Source of the DNA: Fretibacter rubidus
Lineage (GTDB): Bacteria; Pseudomonadota; Alphaproteobacteria; Caulobacterales; Maricaulaceae
DNA: 64,000 nt
Direction: 5' to 3'
Assembly (NCBI RefSeq): GCF_041429785.1
Contig: NZ_CP163423.1
Coordinates: forward strand, 2,108,001 to 2,172,000
Position numbers and translations under genes: made by a program. The notes under the pieces are model-generated. The model worked only from the letters and a program-made list of their open reading frames with translations, was not told where the DNA came from and did no database searches. The first letter of the stretch is position 1; the number at the start of each line of letters is the position of its first letter. Shown here piece after piece: positions 27,970 to 39,222 of this stretch.

Positions 27970-28980
27970 ATGCGTTTACAAAGCCCCTCATCATCACAGC
28001 ATACTGGCAAGAGCCCGCCGCTGGGTATTGCGCTGGGTGGGGGTGTCGCGCGCGGTTGGGCCCATATCGGAGCTCTGCGTGCATTACTAGAGGCTGGGAT
28101 TCGCCCCGACATTGTCACAGGCACATCAATTGGGGCTGTCGTCGGCGCCGCTTATTTGTCTGGTAAGCTTGACGTCCTTGAGGATTGGGCAAGAGGGCTG
28201 AACCGCCGCCGCATGATGAGCTATATGGATGTGCGCTGGGGTGGATCAGGATTTATGCGCGGCGAGCGCCTCGCCCGTGTATTGAACCATTACCTCGGCG
28301 ATGTTCATATCGAAGATTTGGACCGCAAGTTTATCGCCGTGGCCTGCGACTTACGTACAGGCTATGAAGTTTGGTTACAAAAAGGCCCGATTGTGCCCGC
28401 CATTCGCGCGTCATATGCCCTACCCGGCGCGTTCGAGCCGATAGAAATTGACGGCCGCCATATGATTGACGGTGCGCTCGTAAATCCTGTGCCTGTATCG
28501 GCCGCCCGTGCGCTTGGCGCGCATATGGTCATCGCGGTTAGCCTGAACGGTGATGCCTTTGGCCCTATCGGTAGCTCTCACGAGCTGGAATTTGATACCG
28601 AAGCGGTGAATGAGGACGGCCCGGGCATCGACCCGTTTGAGTTGGCCAGTCAGTCCTTGAATAAACTACGCCCTGACAGATTGCTTTTAAAATCAATGAT
28701 GGGCAACACCAAACCCGGTAGCAGCCCGAAAATTGGCTCTGTGATGATGGGGACCCTCAACATCGTTATGGACCGGATTTCACGGTCACGCCTTGCGGGC
28801 GACCCGCCAGATGTATTCATCGCACCCCGTATTGGCCATATCGGCATGTTAGAATTTACCAAAGCCGAAGAATTGATTGAACGCGGCTACCGCGCAATGC
28901 AGCATGAAATCCCGCTCATCAAATCCGTGATTGATGTGTTGTCGCAACTGCCCAGCGGCACGAATGAAGACGACGACTAA
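27970..28980 (+). CDS. patatin-like phospholipase, RssA-type
   Basis: 336 residues. Patatin Ser-Asp dyad: the oxyanion loop GIALGGGVARGWAHIGAL (about residue 20), nucleophile GTSIGAVVGAAY (Ser about 52) and the Asp in MIDGALVNPVPVSAARALGA (about 163). It lacks a signal peptide and is probably a cytoplasmic or membrane-associated lipid acyl hydrolase of the RssA/YchK group. The C-terminal part (GSVMMGTLNIVMDRISRSRL) is conserved in bacterial members. The gene stands alone between the divergent lipoprotein gene and a multi-pass membrane protein gene. Confidence 0.9.
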   Translation: MRLQSPSSSQHTGKSPPLGIALGGGVARGWAHIGALRALLEAGIRPDIVTGTSIGAVVGAAYLSGKLDVLEDWARGLNRRRMMSYMDVRWGGSGFMRGERLARVLNHYLGDVHIEDLDRKFIAVACDLRTGYEVWLQKGPIVPAIRASYALPGAFEPIEIDGRHMIDGALVNPVPVSAARALGAHMVIAVSLNGDAFGPIGSSHELEFDTEAVNEDGPGIDPFELASQSLNKLRPDRLLLKSMMGNTKPGSSPKIGSVMMGTLNIVMDRISRSRLAGDPPDVFIAPRIGHIGMLEFTKAEELIERGYRAMQHEIPLIKSVIDVLSQLPSGTNEDDD

Positions 28981-29060
28981 GTGAACGCAACCTAGGCTCA
29001 CATCCCTCTTGCATGTTAAGTAGCCCCAGGCTTTCCCCTGTTGGGTGCAAAGCATGTAAA

Positions 29061-29100
29061 GCCCGCCTCAGTCCCGCTAAAAGAGGGGAATGAGTCGGGC
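29061..29100 (+). promoter_or_regulatory. hairpin enclosing the start of the 29090 gene
   Basis: GCCCG, CTCA and TCCC on the 5' side can pair with GGGGA, TGAG and CGGGC on the 3' side. The ribosome site GAGGGG (29083-29088) and the ATG at 29090 fall in the 3' arm. Such a stem would hold the start closed; it could be an RNA thermometer-like or coupling element. Confidence 0.35.
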
Positions 29101-30514
29101 ACATAAACACAGACCAATCGTCGCTAATGATAATGATCCAACGCATATTCGCCCACGCGGTGATGCGGTTGGATTTAATCATATGTTGCGCGAACGCCAA
29201 ACGCTGCGCCGTGATTTCGAGACCCGCCACGACAAACCCTTGGATTTAAAAGTGCCGCTTAGCGGTCGCGGGGACTGGGGCACAAAATTGGGTTCAGTGT
29301 GTCTGCTCGCCTCTATTGTTGCCGTATTATTTGCGCTGATTACGCCGCAAGCGGCGGGCACGCGCTTAATTGCACTTGCGGCTTTGGCCTGGACAGGGCT
29401 TTGGATGACTTACCTTAGCACCAATATCGGGCGCCCACGCTTTGCCGCGCTATCGACACTACTGGCGACGTTAGGCGGGCTGGGTATTTGGGTTGTGGCA
29501 TCTACACAATTAGGATTGCCGCTATCCGCGCCTGACGGGGCAGCGGTATTTGCAGCGACTATGGCGGTTATAGCTCTGTGTCTACGCTCCCCTATGGCGC
29601 TTTTAATTAGCACATGCGCGGGCTTTATGTGGTTGGTTGGCTTTACGCAAATCGATAGTATCAACGTCGTGCCGTTATGGGGTCTGCCCATATTGGCCGT
29701 GGTTCAAATGATTATCGCCGCACGGTATAAATCAGGCTTAAGCGCAATGATGGCGCTACTGTCGGCTTATGGTTGGCTTGGCTTTATGATGATGAGTTTA
29801 CACGAAACGGGTGATTTATCCGCCCTGCATATTGCGGGCATTGCGGCGCTTACAGGATTTGCCAATTACCGCTTTGGCAAAGCCGCTGGCGATAGCGATA
29901 TGCCGTTTGCCGCCTTACATGTTGGCGTGGGCTGGACCGCCGCGTTGATAGGCGGCTTAGCACTGCAACATTACTGGTCAGGCGCGCAGCATCCATTGTG
30001 GACAGACCCGCGCGTTCGCCCAGCGGGCTTATTCGGATGGACGATTGCGTGTTATTCACTTCTGGGACTTATCGTTGTGGGAACCGCTATGCGCTGGTTT
30101 GGCGGGCGGGGATCTGCGATTGGTACGTTGGCCGTCTGCGCGGTGGCCGCAGCCATCATACCGCTGAGCGGACATACAGACATGCTTGACCCGATTATGC
30201 AATCACGGCTTGGTCTGCCCGCGATTCCGACCCTGTCTTTTGTTATCGCAGGAATTATCACGGCCAGTGCAATCGCCATGACAGTCAATGGTGCGCGACG
30301 CAGGATCTGGGCGCTGACGCTGATAGGCTTGGCAGCCTTAGGCGCGCAGCTTTTCTTGCTGTCAGATACTCAGATTTGGAATATGGACACGATGGTCGTT
30401 TACGGTCTTAGCACGGTTGTCAGCCTGTGTTTTGCGGCGCTGCTAGCATCGGAAAGCACGCATCCAGCACGCGCACAACCCTATCAATACGCACCGCAAT
30501 ATCGTCATGGTTAG
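29090..30514 (+). CDS. multi-pass membrane protein (DUF2157-like)
   Basis: 474 residues. A hydrophilic N-terminal segment of about 60 residues is followed by roughly twelve membrane helices, ending in a short polar tail rich in P, Q and Y. Its size and its overlap with a gene for a single-span protein resemble DUF2157 plus GDYxxLxY gene pairs seen in many proteobacteria. The sequence match I can see is loose, so the family is only suggested. Function unknown. The frame overlaps the next gene by 8 bases, so the two are translationally coupled. Confidence 0.7.
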   Translation: MSRAHKHRPIVANDNDPTHIRPRGDAVGFNHMLRERQTLRRDFETRHDKPLDLKVPLSGRGDWGTKLGSVCLLASIVAVLFALITPQAAGTRLIALAALAWTGLWMTYLSTNIGRPRFAALSTLLATLGGLGIWVVASTQLGLPLSAPDGAAVFAATMAVIALCLRSPMALLISTCAGFMWLVGFTQIDSINVVPLWGLPILAVVQMIIAARYKSGLSAMMALLSAYGWLGFMMMSLHETGDLSALHIAGIAALTGFANYRFGKAAGDSDMPFAALHVGVGWTAALIGGLALQHYWSGAQHPLWTDPRVRPAGLFGWTIACYSLLGLIVVGTAMRWFGGRGSAIGTLAVCAVAAAIIPLSGHTDMLDPIMQSRLGLPAIPTLSFVIAGIITASAIAMTVNGARRRIWALTLIGLAALGAQLFLLSDTQIWNMDTMVVYGLSTVVSLCFAALLASESTHPARAQPYQYAPQYRHG

Positions 30515-31115
30515 CGCGCAGGATAAACAGGGCCTAAAGTCTCCGGGCACGCGCGCGCCAATTGCGCGTCTTATTCTGGCGGGCCTTGTGCTGACAGGTA
30601 TTCCAATCTTGTCGGTCTTGACCCATCTGCGTAGTGCGCCCGATGATCACGTCTTAATCGTGCCTGCCACGATTACCCCAGCCGTCCTTGGCCCGCGCCT
30701 GACGCTTGGCATTAATACTGTCGATATCAACGCGCTTGCGGGTGATGACCGCTTCAAGGTCGGCGATGTCGCCTATGTCCATACCGCCGTTGACGGAACA
30801 GAATTGCTTTACCCCTTTGCGATTAGCCAAGCCCGCGCAGGCGGCCAAGACGGCACCGTCAGCTTTCGCGGAATTGTGACCCGCGTGGACGACAACCAAG
30901 TCAGCCTTGATTATCAATTTGAAGACCTCGCCAGCCGCAGTCCAAATGCGCGAGACGGCGACGACGTCAAAGCCGAAATATCGGTCAACGCACGCTCTGT
31001 TGCGCGCTTAAAAGCGATTATCATTGACGGGACACGGACGCCCTATGACCTGATGGAAAAACCCGTACTATTTGGGCGCACCATAAACGGTGCCAAAAGC
31101 GCGCCTGCAATGTAG
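30507..31115 (+). CDS. membrane-anchored protein coupled to the multi-pass gene
   Basis: 202 residues with one N-terminal membrane helix (about residues 20-40) and an extracytoplasmic domain. The region FKVGDVAYVHTAV with LYPFAISQ could be a degenerate form of the GDYxxLxY motif found in partners of DUF2157 proteins. Its start overlaps the upstream membrane gene by 8 bases, while its last 73 bases overlap the rhomboid gene on the other strand. The region near the end carries YDLMEKPVLFG. Function unknown. Confidence 0.65.
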   Translation: MVSAQDKQGLKSPGTRAPIARLILAGLVLTGIPILSVLTHLRSAPDDHVLIVPATITPAVLGPRLTLGINTVDINALAGDDRFKVGDVAYVHTAVDGTELLYPFAISQARAGGQDGTVSFRGIVTRVDDNQVSLDYQFEDLASRSPNARDGDDVKAEISVNARSVARLKAIIIDGTRTPYDLMEKPVLFGRTINGAKSAPAM

Positions 31116-31711
31116 CCGCCCAAATGCGAGGCCCAGGCGATGCCGCCGCCGCCCGTCATTAATTCGCCCGCAAATATCATCACGATGTTAATCACGAGCC
31201 AAGCGAAGCCAAATTGCAGCATTTTTTTCTGTCCCCCCATCGCCCATGCCGCCGTCGCGAATAAGCCAGAGACCCCGCCGGACGCGCCCAGCGCTGTGCC
31301 GCGTATATCGCCCGCCCACCACTGGAACCATTGCGCCAGCCCGCCCATGATGACGGCAAATAGAAAGATAAACATAAACTCTTTCGTGCCTGATGTAGCC
31401 CGCCCGCGCGATGTGGCATACATCTTAATACCCTGAATGGTCGCAACGCCAAAGACCACCAACATCCCGACGTTCATCAAGACATGTGTCCAAGACCCAT
31501 GCAAAAATCCGTGGCCAATGAGGCTGGTCAGCAAGTCGACCGTGCCTTGGCCGGGCAAATTCAGAGATTTCAGCAAAAACCAACGCGCGGCGAAACTCTC
31601 AATAAAGGCGGGGCCATATAAAATGGCCACATGCACGGCAATAAATAACCCGCCCAGATAAAGCGGCAGGGGTTCTTTGATATTAAAAATCGGTTCGCGG
31701 TATTGTGACAT
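31043..31711 (-). CDS. rhomboid family intramembrane serine protease
   Basis: 222 residues from ATG 31711 (GTGAGGG before it), with about six membrane helices. The rhomboid signatures are present: HGFLHGSWTHVLMNVGML (HGxxxHxxxN in helix 2), the catalytic serine in LGASGGVSGLFATAAW (GASG) and the catalytic histidine in ASHLGGYIAGAL. It cleaves transmembrane substrates inside the membrane; the substrate is unknown. The last 73 bases overlap the 3' end of the convergent gene at 30507-31115, an unusually long antisense overlap that uses both strands for coding. Confidence 0.93.
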   Translation of the reverse strand: MSQYREPIFNIKEPLPLYLGGLFIAVHVAILYGPAFIESFAARWFLLKSLNLPGQGTVDLLTSLIGHGFLHGSWTHVLMNVGMLVVFGVATIQGIKMYATSRGRATSGTKEFMFIFLFAVIMGGLAQWFQWWAGDIRGTALGASGGVSGLFATAAWAMGGQKKMLQFGFAWLVINIVMIFAGELMTGGGGIAWASHLGGYIAGALLAPFMVRPNSTGFSIRS

Positions 31712-31830
31712 AGCCCTCACTAACACAAAGAGCGCGAAATCATAGGCTCTGCGGCGATGCGCCTCTATTTTTTCTAGCACCGCTTTGCAAATATGGTATG
31801 GGAGCATGCTGGGCGTGATTGGGGAAGACG

Positions 31831-32430
31831 ATGCAACAGACGCAAAATCATTGGTATGTACAAGTGAGCGGCCAAAGCTACGGCCCTTATAGTGTTGAGC
31901 AAATGCGCGGCTTCATCAATGAAGGCCGCGTGATTGCGGGGTCCCTTATCAGCCAAGACGCCGTGCAGGGCTTTGCTATGGCGGCGGCTTTCCCGACATT
32001 TGCACCGCTGCTCGCCCCCAAAGCGGCCCCGTTACAACCTGCCGCACAAGCAACACCGCAACCCAGCCCGCAGCCACAAAATCAGCCGCTAGAGTTAGGA
32101 CGTGAGGCGCAAGTCAGCCCGCAAAATAATACGCCGCAAGCCGAGCCCAAAGCCGTCACCGTCTTTCTTATCATGGCGGAAATCCGATCTGATCAAGCCA
32201 TGCCATTCCTCCAAGCGCTCCAAGCCTATGGCACGGCGCAACGTATTGGCGACACGGTTTGGCTTTTGCGCTCTGATGTGCCGCTATCGGCGCTGCACGG
32301 TGCGCTATCGGCGAGCCTCACCCGCCAAGACCGCTTGTTCATCCTCGACAGCTTTGCCAATAAAACCGCCTGGAGCAATATCGGGGCGGATATGGATGTC
32401 AGAATACGGGAGATGTGGGGCGTGGCCTGA
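31831..32430 (+). CDS. GYF_2 domain protein
   Basis: 199 residues from ATG 31831 (GGGGAAG upstream). The N-terminus (HWYVQVSGQSYGPYSVEQM, then GRVIAGSLIS) is a GYF_2/DUF4339 domain of about 45 residues, thought to bind proline-rich peptides. Residues 70-110 form a linker rich in P, Q and A. Residues 115-199 form a small alpha/beta domain of unknown type (VTVFLIMAEIRSDQAMPFLQ) with two SALHGAL-like helices. Cytoplasmic, no signal. Function unknown. Divergent from the rhomboid gene. Confidence 0.8.
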   Translation: MQQTQNHWYVQVSGQSYGPYSVEQMRGFINEGRVIAGSLISQDAVQGFAMAAAFPTFAPLLAPKAAPLQPAAQATPQPSPQPQNQPLELGREAQVSPQNNTPQAEPKAVTVFLIMAEIRSDQAMPFLQALQAYGTAQRIGDTVWLLRSDVPLSALHGALSASLTRQDRLFILDSFANKTAWSNIGADMDVRIREMWGVA

Positions 32431-32471
32431 CCGCAATTGATTTTATCAATCGCCAGCGATTTCGGACATCC

Positions 32472-32768
32472 CTACCCCGCCGTAAACCGATCAAACTTCA
32501 CCGCCGATAAGGTCGAGGCTTTATTACGGTGAACCGCTGCCGCGTTGTAATCTTCCAGCGCAAAGAAATGCGCCATATGGGCGTCATCGCGAAACTCTAG
32601 CAGCACCACTTTGTCGCCTTTCATATTCGGCGTTATCGCCACGGGGGCCGTGTCATTGGCCAGTATCTTGACGCCTTCGCGCATAAAAATCGGCGTCGCA
32701 AGCTCAACGTAACGCGCATAACCCGCTTGGTCATGAATAGTAAAATGCGCGAGGACAAATGTAGACAT
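32472..32768 (-). CDS. DUF1330 family protein
   Basis: 98 residues, one ferredoxin-like (dimeric alpha-beta barrel) domain. FVLAHFTIHDQAGYARYVELATPIF at the start and KVVLLEFRDDAHMAHFF near residue 52 match the DUF1330 consensus (Y..Y...a.p....G, then v.leF.s.e.a..w...). AGGAGACCACC precedes the ATG. Small proteins of this family have no established reaction. It is divergent from the LLM oxidoreductase gene. Confidence 0.82.
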   Translation of the reverse strand: MSTFVLAHFTIHDQAGYARYVELATPIFMREGVKILANDTAPVAITPNMKGDKVVLLEFRDDAHMAHFFALEDYNAAAVHRNKASTLSAVKFDRFTAG

Positions 32769-32839
32769 GGTGGTCTCCTAAATAATTTTAGGATGTTCTA
32801 TAGATTGATTTGCCCCGCCTGTCCTGTCATTCTGCGCAT

Positions 32840-33835
32840 GTGAATATTCCGATCTCCATTCTTGATTTGGCCCGCGTGACGGAGGGCAGCACAATCGCGG
32901 ATAGCTTTGCGGATTGCGTGTCCACAGCGCAGGCGGCGGAGCGGTTGGGCTATAACCGTGTCTGGTATGCCGAGCATCATAATATGGCGAGTGTCGCAAG
33001 CTCTGCGACCTCTGTGCTGATTGCCCATATCGCAGCGCAGACGAAAACGATTCGGCTCGGCTCTGGCGGGGTGATGCTACCCAATCACAGCCCGCTGACC
33101 ATTGCCGAGCAATTTGGCACGCTGGCCACGCTGCATCCGGGGCGTATCGATTTGGGGCTGGGCCGTGCGCCGGGCGGCGACAGAAACGTCATTCGCGCGC
33201 TTCGTAAAGACGCGGGCGCAGCGGCGCAGCGTTTCCCCAATGATGTGGTCGAGCTAATGTCCCTGCTCGCGAAACCTGAAAACGCAGCGGTCGATGTGGG
33301 TGTGCGGGCAATCCCCGGCGAAGGCACGGAAGTCCCTGTCTGGATACTCGGCAGCAGCCTGTTCGGCGCGCAGCTCGCCGCCCATTTGGGATTACCTTAC
33401 GCCTTTGCGTCCCACTTCGCCCCGCAAATGCTACGCGAGGCAGCAGAGACCTATCGCCGTGATTTTCAGCCTTCGCAATATCTCGATAAACCCTATTTCA
33501 TGATGGCCTGCAACGTGGTCGCCGCCGACACAGAGTTCGAGGCGAAATTCCACTTCACCACCCTGCTCCAAGCCTTCATCGGTATCATCACCAACACACG
33601 CGGATTAATCCCCGCCCCCGTCGAAGGGTTCCAAGTCCCGCCCGAGCTTCGCCCCCACGTCGAGGCCATGCTCGCCTGCAGCGCCGTCGGCACAGGTGAG
33701 CAAGTCGCGGAGCAAATGGACGCGTTTAAGCGCGAGCTAAAGCCCGATGAGATGATACTCAGCATGCCGTTTTATGATCAAGCGGCACGGGTTAGGAGTA
33801 TGGAAATGGTGGCGGAGCTCAATGGCTTGACTTAG
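32840..33835 (+). CDS. LLM-class flavin-dependent oxidoreductase, luciferase-like
   Basis: 331 residues from the GTG at 32840 ([13 protein letters not shown]), the usual N-terminus of this subgroup; an in-frame TTG at 32810 lacks support. Marks of the bacterial luciferase-like MsnO8/YhbW group are [64 protein letters not shown] and the late [13 protein letters not shown]. Probably uses FMNH2 or F420-like cofactor; the substrate is unknown. GC is high and in line with the chromosome, in contrast to the next gene. Confidence 0.9.
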   Translation: MNIPISILDLARVTEGSTIADSFADCVSTAQAAERLGYNRVWYAEHHNMASVASSATSVLIAHIAAQTKTIRLGSGGVMLPNHSPLTIAEQFGTLATLHPGRIDLGLGRAPGGDRNVIRALRKDAGAAAQRFPNDVVELMSLLAKPENAAVDVGVRAIPGEGTEVPVWILGSSLFGAQLAAHLGLPYAFASHFAPQMLREAAETYRRDFQPSQYLDKPYFMMACNVVAADTEFEAKFHFTTLLQAFIGIITNTRGLIPAPVEGFQVPPELRPHVEAMLACSAVGTGEQVAEQMDAFKRELKPDEMILSMPFYDQAARVRSMEMVAELNGLT

Positions 33836-33973
33836 GTCCTATATATCCAAGCCAAGGTGATTTCTGTTCGTCCACAGAAGACCCAAGCCCAAAGGCTCCT
33901 CACCAACAGCTGACGAAGCGGTCTGTTCACGTGAGGCGCTTAAGTAAAATAGGCTAGTTTTCATAAGCGGGGA

Positions 33974-33979
33974 TATAAT
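33974..33979 (+). promoter_or_regulatory. candidate -10 box of the AT-rich orphan gene
   Basis: A perfect TATAAT at 33974-33979, 55 bases before the orphan gene start. No good -35 is seen at 16-18 bases. The surrounding 33836-34033 gap holds no other gene or clear hairpin; it shifts from GC-rich to AT-rich near 33940. Confidence 0.35.
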
Positions 33980-34033
33980 TCTGCGTGCTAAAAATCATGG
34001 ACATTACGAGGCAATTTAAAGTAGAAGCAAATA

Positions 34034-35689
34034 ATGACAAATAAAGAAGATTATAACGAACGTGTTCGTCAAAGAATTCAAATAATGAACGAGCACATCG
34101 CAGATAATGGCCTGAATGTCGCTCCTCATTTAATTGACAAAGTTAAGTCTCAACTAAAAGCAATCGAATACGACGAAAAAGGTTTTGCAATTGTCGAGAC
34201 AGTAGACCCAAGTATACGAGCTATGGCAATGGCTTTTGAATACGTGGACTACAGAAAGAAGTCCAAAGATTCTATTAGTCTGCAAGAAGTGCAACATGCT
34301 TATTTTGAAAACTTATCCAATTGTTTTGGCGAGTTATTTCAGGATATGAAAAAATACGAATTGACGCCAGATCAATTTGCTTATGGGTATGTCCAAGACA
34401 ATAAGGCTGTGGAAAGCCTATATCCGCAAATACAGAATTTCTTAGATTTTATTCAAGAGTTCTGGGTTTCAGCAAGTGAAGTTTGTTCGTTCCATGTTCA
34501 AGACTTGAAAGCTTTAAAAGGGGTTTTCGGGGGAGATTTATTTCCTAGGGCAGATGAAAACATTGCCTCTACGACTGGTCTGTATTTGGATACACTTGTA
34601 GTTCAATGTCCATTCATTCAAAGCAAGTATATAATTGAGAAGAGCACTCCGACTGAGGCATGCCGATACTTTGTAAAACATGGATTAAACGTACTCCAGT
34701 ACAAAGAGCTAGCACTAGCAGACTTAGAAACCCCAATAATAGTAATACTCCCTCACGGAATGCATATCGATGAAAACCACTCGGAGTTTTTACATTCGCT
34801 CGCTAAAAAAGACGGGCTCATTCATGCTTCTAAAATATTTGGACATAAATTCGATTCTATTGAAGAACTTTCAGAGTTTGTTTCAAAGCTAGATACAATA
34901 GATAAAGTGGTATCAAAAATTGTTGATAGGTCTCGATTGGTATTCGACACAGAATGGGATTACCCAATCGAAGAGCAAATTTTAAAATCAACGGAAACCC
35001 AATCTCAGTTTCTAAAATTACCTCATGTGGGTCACCACATGCTAGGTCACTGCATAGGCAGAATGTATCAAGCAACAGATGTTATGCTTAAAAGTCGTTT
35101 TTTTCAGGGCGTCCCCTTAATTCAAGCACCAACTTCTTGGCAACATCTAAAATGGAAGCTTGAGTACAATGACGAGCAGTCGCAACAGAACTTGGCCAAC
35201 ATGCAGATAATTCAAGGATTGCAACGGCTACAAAAACACGAAATGCAATGGCTAGGTAATATCCCACCAAGCGCGTTAATCGAAATTAGAAGGGAGGGTG
35301 CAATTGATGAAATCCGTTCAATTATATCAAATGGAATTGAGGAAATTTCACTTGCTAACCCAGATAATTTTCACCGCTCTGCAGATAAAGTTTACGACAA
35401 CATCAATGCTGCGTTCGAACAACATTCCGAAAACATAAAAAAATTAAAAGCCAAGAAAATGAAATTCTTGGGCTTTGATGTTGGTAGTTGGTTGGTAACT
35501 GGAGGAGTTGAAATCGCAGCGATAGCTAGCGGGTTGCCCCTTTTCGGGTTTGGAGGAATCGCACTCAATCAAGCTATCGATCCACCAAAATTAAAGCACC
35601 TACCAAAACACTTTCGAGAAATAAAAAATGCCGAAGCGGAAATAAAAAAAGCACCGATTGGTCTGTTTTTTAATGCATCAAAAAGATAG
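34034..35689 (+). CDS. AT-rich orphan gene, probably horizontally acquired
   Basis: 551 residues; I do not recognise a family. The protein is largely helical and acidic in its N-terminal half (QRIQIMNEHIADNG, DMKKYELTPDQF). A middle section has LETPIIVILPHGMHIDENHS, which could be a beta-strand/active-site-like turn, and LPHVGHHMLGHCIGRM, rich in His and Cys and possibly metal binding. A coiled coil follows (about 450-475), then a hydrophobic glycine-rich segment (about 480-515: VGSWLVTGGVEIAAIASGLP, then LFGFGGIAL), possibly membrane inserting, and a basic tail. Codon use and base composition are clearly more AT-rich than both neighbours, a sign of transfer. It stands alone on its strand. 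An effector, toxin or defence role is conceivable but unproven. Confidence 0.8.
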   Translation: MTNKEDYNERVRQRIQIMNEHIADNGLNVAPHLIDKVKSQLKAIEYDEKGFAIVETVDPSIRAMAMAFEYVDYRKKSKDSISLQEVQHAYFENLSNCFGELFQDMKKYELTPDQFAYGYVQDNKAVESLYPQIQNFLDFIQEFWVSASEVCSFHVQDLKALKGVFGGDLFPRADENIASTTGLYLDTLVVQCPFIQSKYIIEKSTPTEACRYFVKHGLNVLQYKELALADLETPIIVILPHGMHIDENHSEFLHSLAKKDGLIHASKIFGHKFDSIEELSEFVSKLDTIDKVVSKIVDRSRLVFDTEWDYPIEEQILKSTETQSQFLKLPHVGHHMLGHCIGRMYQATDVMLKSRFFQGVPLIQAPTSWQHLKWKLEYNDEQSQQNLANMQIIQGLQRLQKHEMQWLGNIPPSALIEIRREGAIDEIRSIISNGIEEISLANPDNFHRSADKVYDNINAAFEQHSENIKKLKAKKMKFLGFDVGSWLVTGGVEIAAIASGLPLFGFGGIALNQAIDPPKLKHLPKHFREIKNAEAEIKKAPIGLFFNASKR

Positions 35690-35723
35690 CCCAACTACTA
35701 CTTTCTATTCAATCGCCCCTCAC

Positions 35724-38254
<2,531 letters not shown>

Positions 38255-38260
38255 TGTTCT

Positions 38261-38338
38261 CTCCGTCCTTCGCGCCAGAATAACCTGGATCAAGTTCAAA
38301 GCGTGCTTCTCAGCCTGATCCAACAGGCGCCGCTCGGA
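38261..38338 (-). ncRNA. TPP riboswitch (THI element)
   Basis: Minus-strand blocks GGATCAGGCTGAGAAGCACG, then CTTTGAACTTGATCCAGG, then TTATTCTGGCGCGAAGGA match the THI-box consensus (CTGAGA, CTTTGAACCTGATC, GTTAATACCAGCG.AGGGA). The outer helix pairs TCCG with CGGA. The 3' strand of that helix (GGACGGAG) overlaps the ribosome site GGAGAG of the next gene, which points to translational control. Confidence 0.93.
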
Positions 38339-38477
38339 TAATACGTATTATTATGCCTATAGCCATGCGACTCGGCAAGGAGTTTTAGCCGCTGACAGAC
38401 AAAACGGCTCCCATTTCTAATGAGTAGGGCCTAGGGGATAGGACCTAATGGGTAGCCGGGTCGGACGGCTCTATTGG

Positions 38478-39125
38478 CTAAACGGGTCTTCCGTCATATG
38501 TTCTAAAATGGTCGGTCACAGGCTGAATGAGATTACCCGACTTTTTTATTATCGCCTCATTTTCTGCCCTCAACTGCACCAAATTGACAGGCCCCGTCCA
38601 TTCATTGATGGAATCAATACGGCAGCTTTTCAAGCCGCTATTCGTACGGGTCATAATGTTAATATACTGGCCTCGGCGATAGCGGCGATTTGGCTTCTCC
38701 ATATTCAAAAGCACATATTTCGCGCGGCGCAGATTTTCTCGGCATCCCCGCGTTTTTATAATGTTTACACCTGTGTTCGCTGTGCCAATGATGATATTTT
38801 TAGGGTCGACAACAATGAAACTCTTGCCGCCTTGAAGCACTGCGAACTCTTGATCGCGCGTGACCCTAACCGTCTGATATTGAAGCGGCGGCTTGATAAG
38901 GTCATCATAAAAGACAATCTGCTTTAGGTCCTCCCCCTTATATTTTTTCAAAAGCCCTGGCTCAAGCATATAGTCATCCCAATTGGCGGGAATGTTGTCA
39001 TAAACGCGCTGCGGCGGCTCTTCGAATGTGTTTTCCGCAGCGGTTGCAGGCGCGGAAACGGCAAAGGCTAGGAAAGATAGCGCCAATACGGCTCGCCCAA
39101 ATTTTGTTGTTTGAAAACGGTTCAT
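38478..39125 (-). CDS. secreted protein of unknown function
   Basis: 215 residues from ATG 39125 (GGAAGGA upstream). The N-terminal signal peptide is FGRAVLALSFLAFAVSAPATAAE, with a likely AxA cleavage at about residue 29. The mature protein has a proline-rich start and YDNIPANWDDYMLEPGLLKKY. It then has strand-rich segments containing VVDPKNIIIGTANTGVNI and YRRGQYINIMTRT, with two cysteines (CRENL and CRID) that may form a disulfide. Periplasmic. No family recognised. Confidence 0.7.
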   Translation of the reverse strand: MNRFQTTKFGRAVLALSFLAFAVSAPATAAENTFEEPPQRVYDNIPANWDDYMLEPGLLKKYKGEDLKQIVFYDDLIKPPLQYQTVRVTRDQEFAVLQGGKSFIVVDPKNIIIGTANTGVNIIKTRGCRENLRRAKYVLLNMEKPNRRYRRGQYINIMTRTNSGLKSCRIDSINEWTGPVNLVQLRAENEAIIKKSGNLIQPVTDHFRTYDGRPV

Positions 39126-39222
39126 GCCAATAGTCCTTCCATCACTTACACAACAAATCATACCACGCGCATGACGTGCAAGCAAGCGAGCCGCCCGTTA
39201 TGCGCTTAAAGCCGTAATAGCC

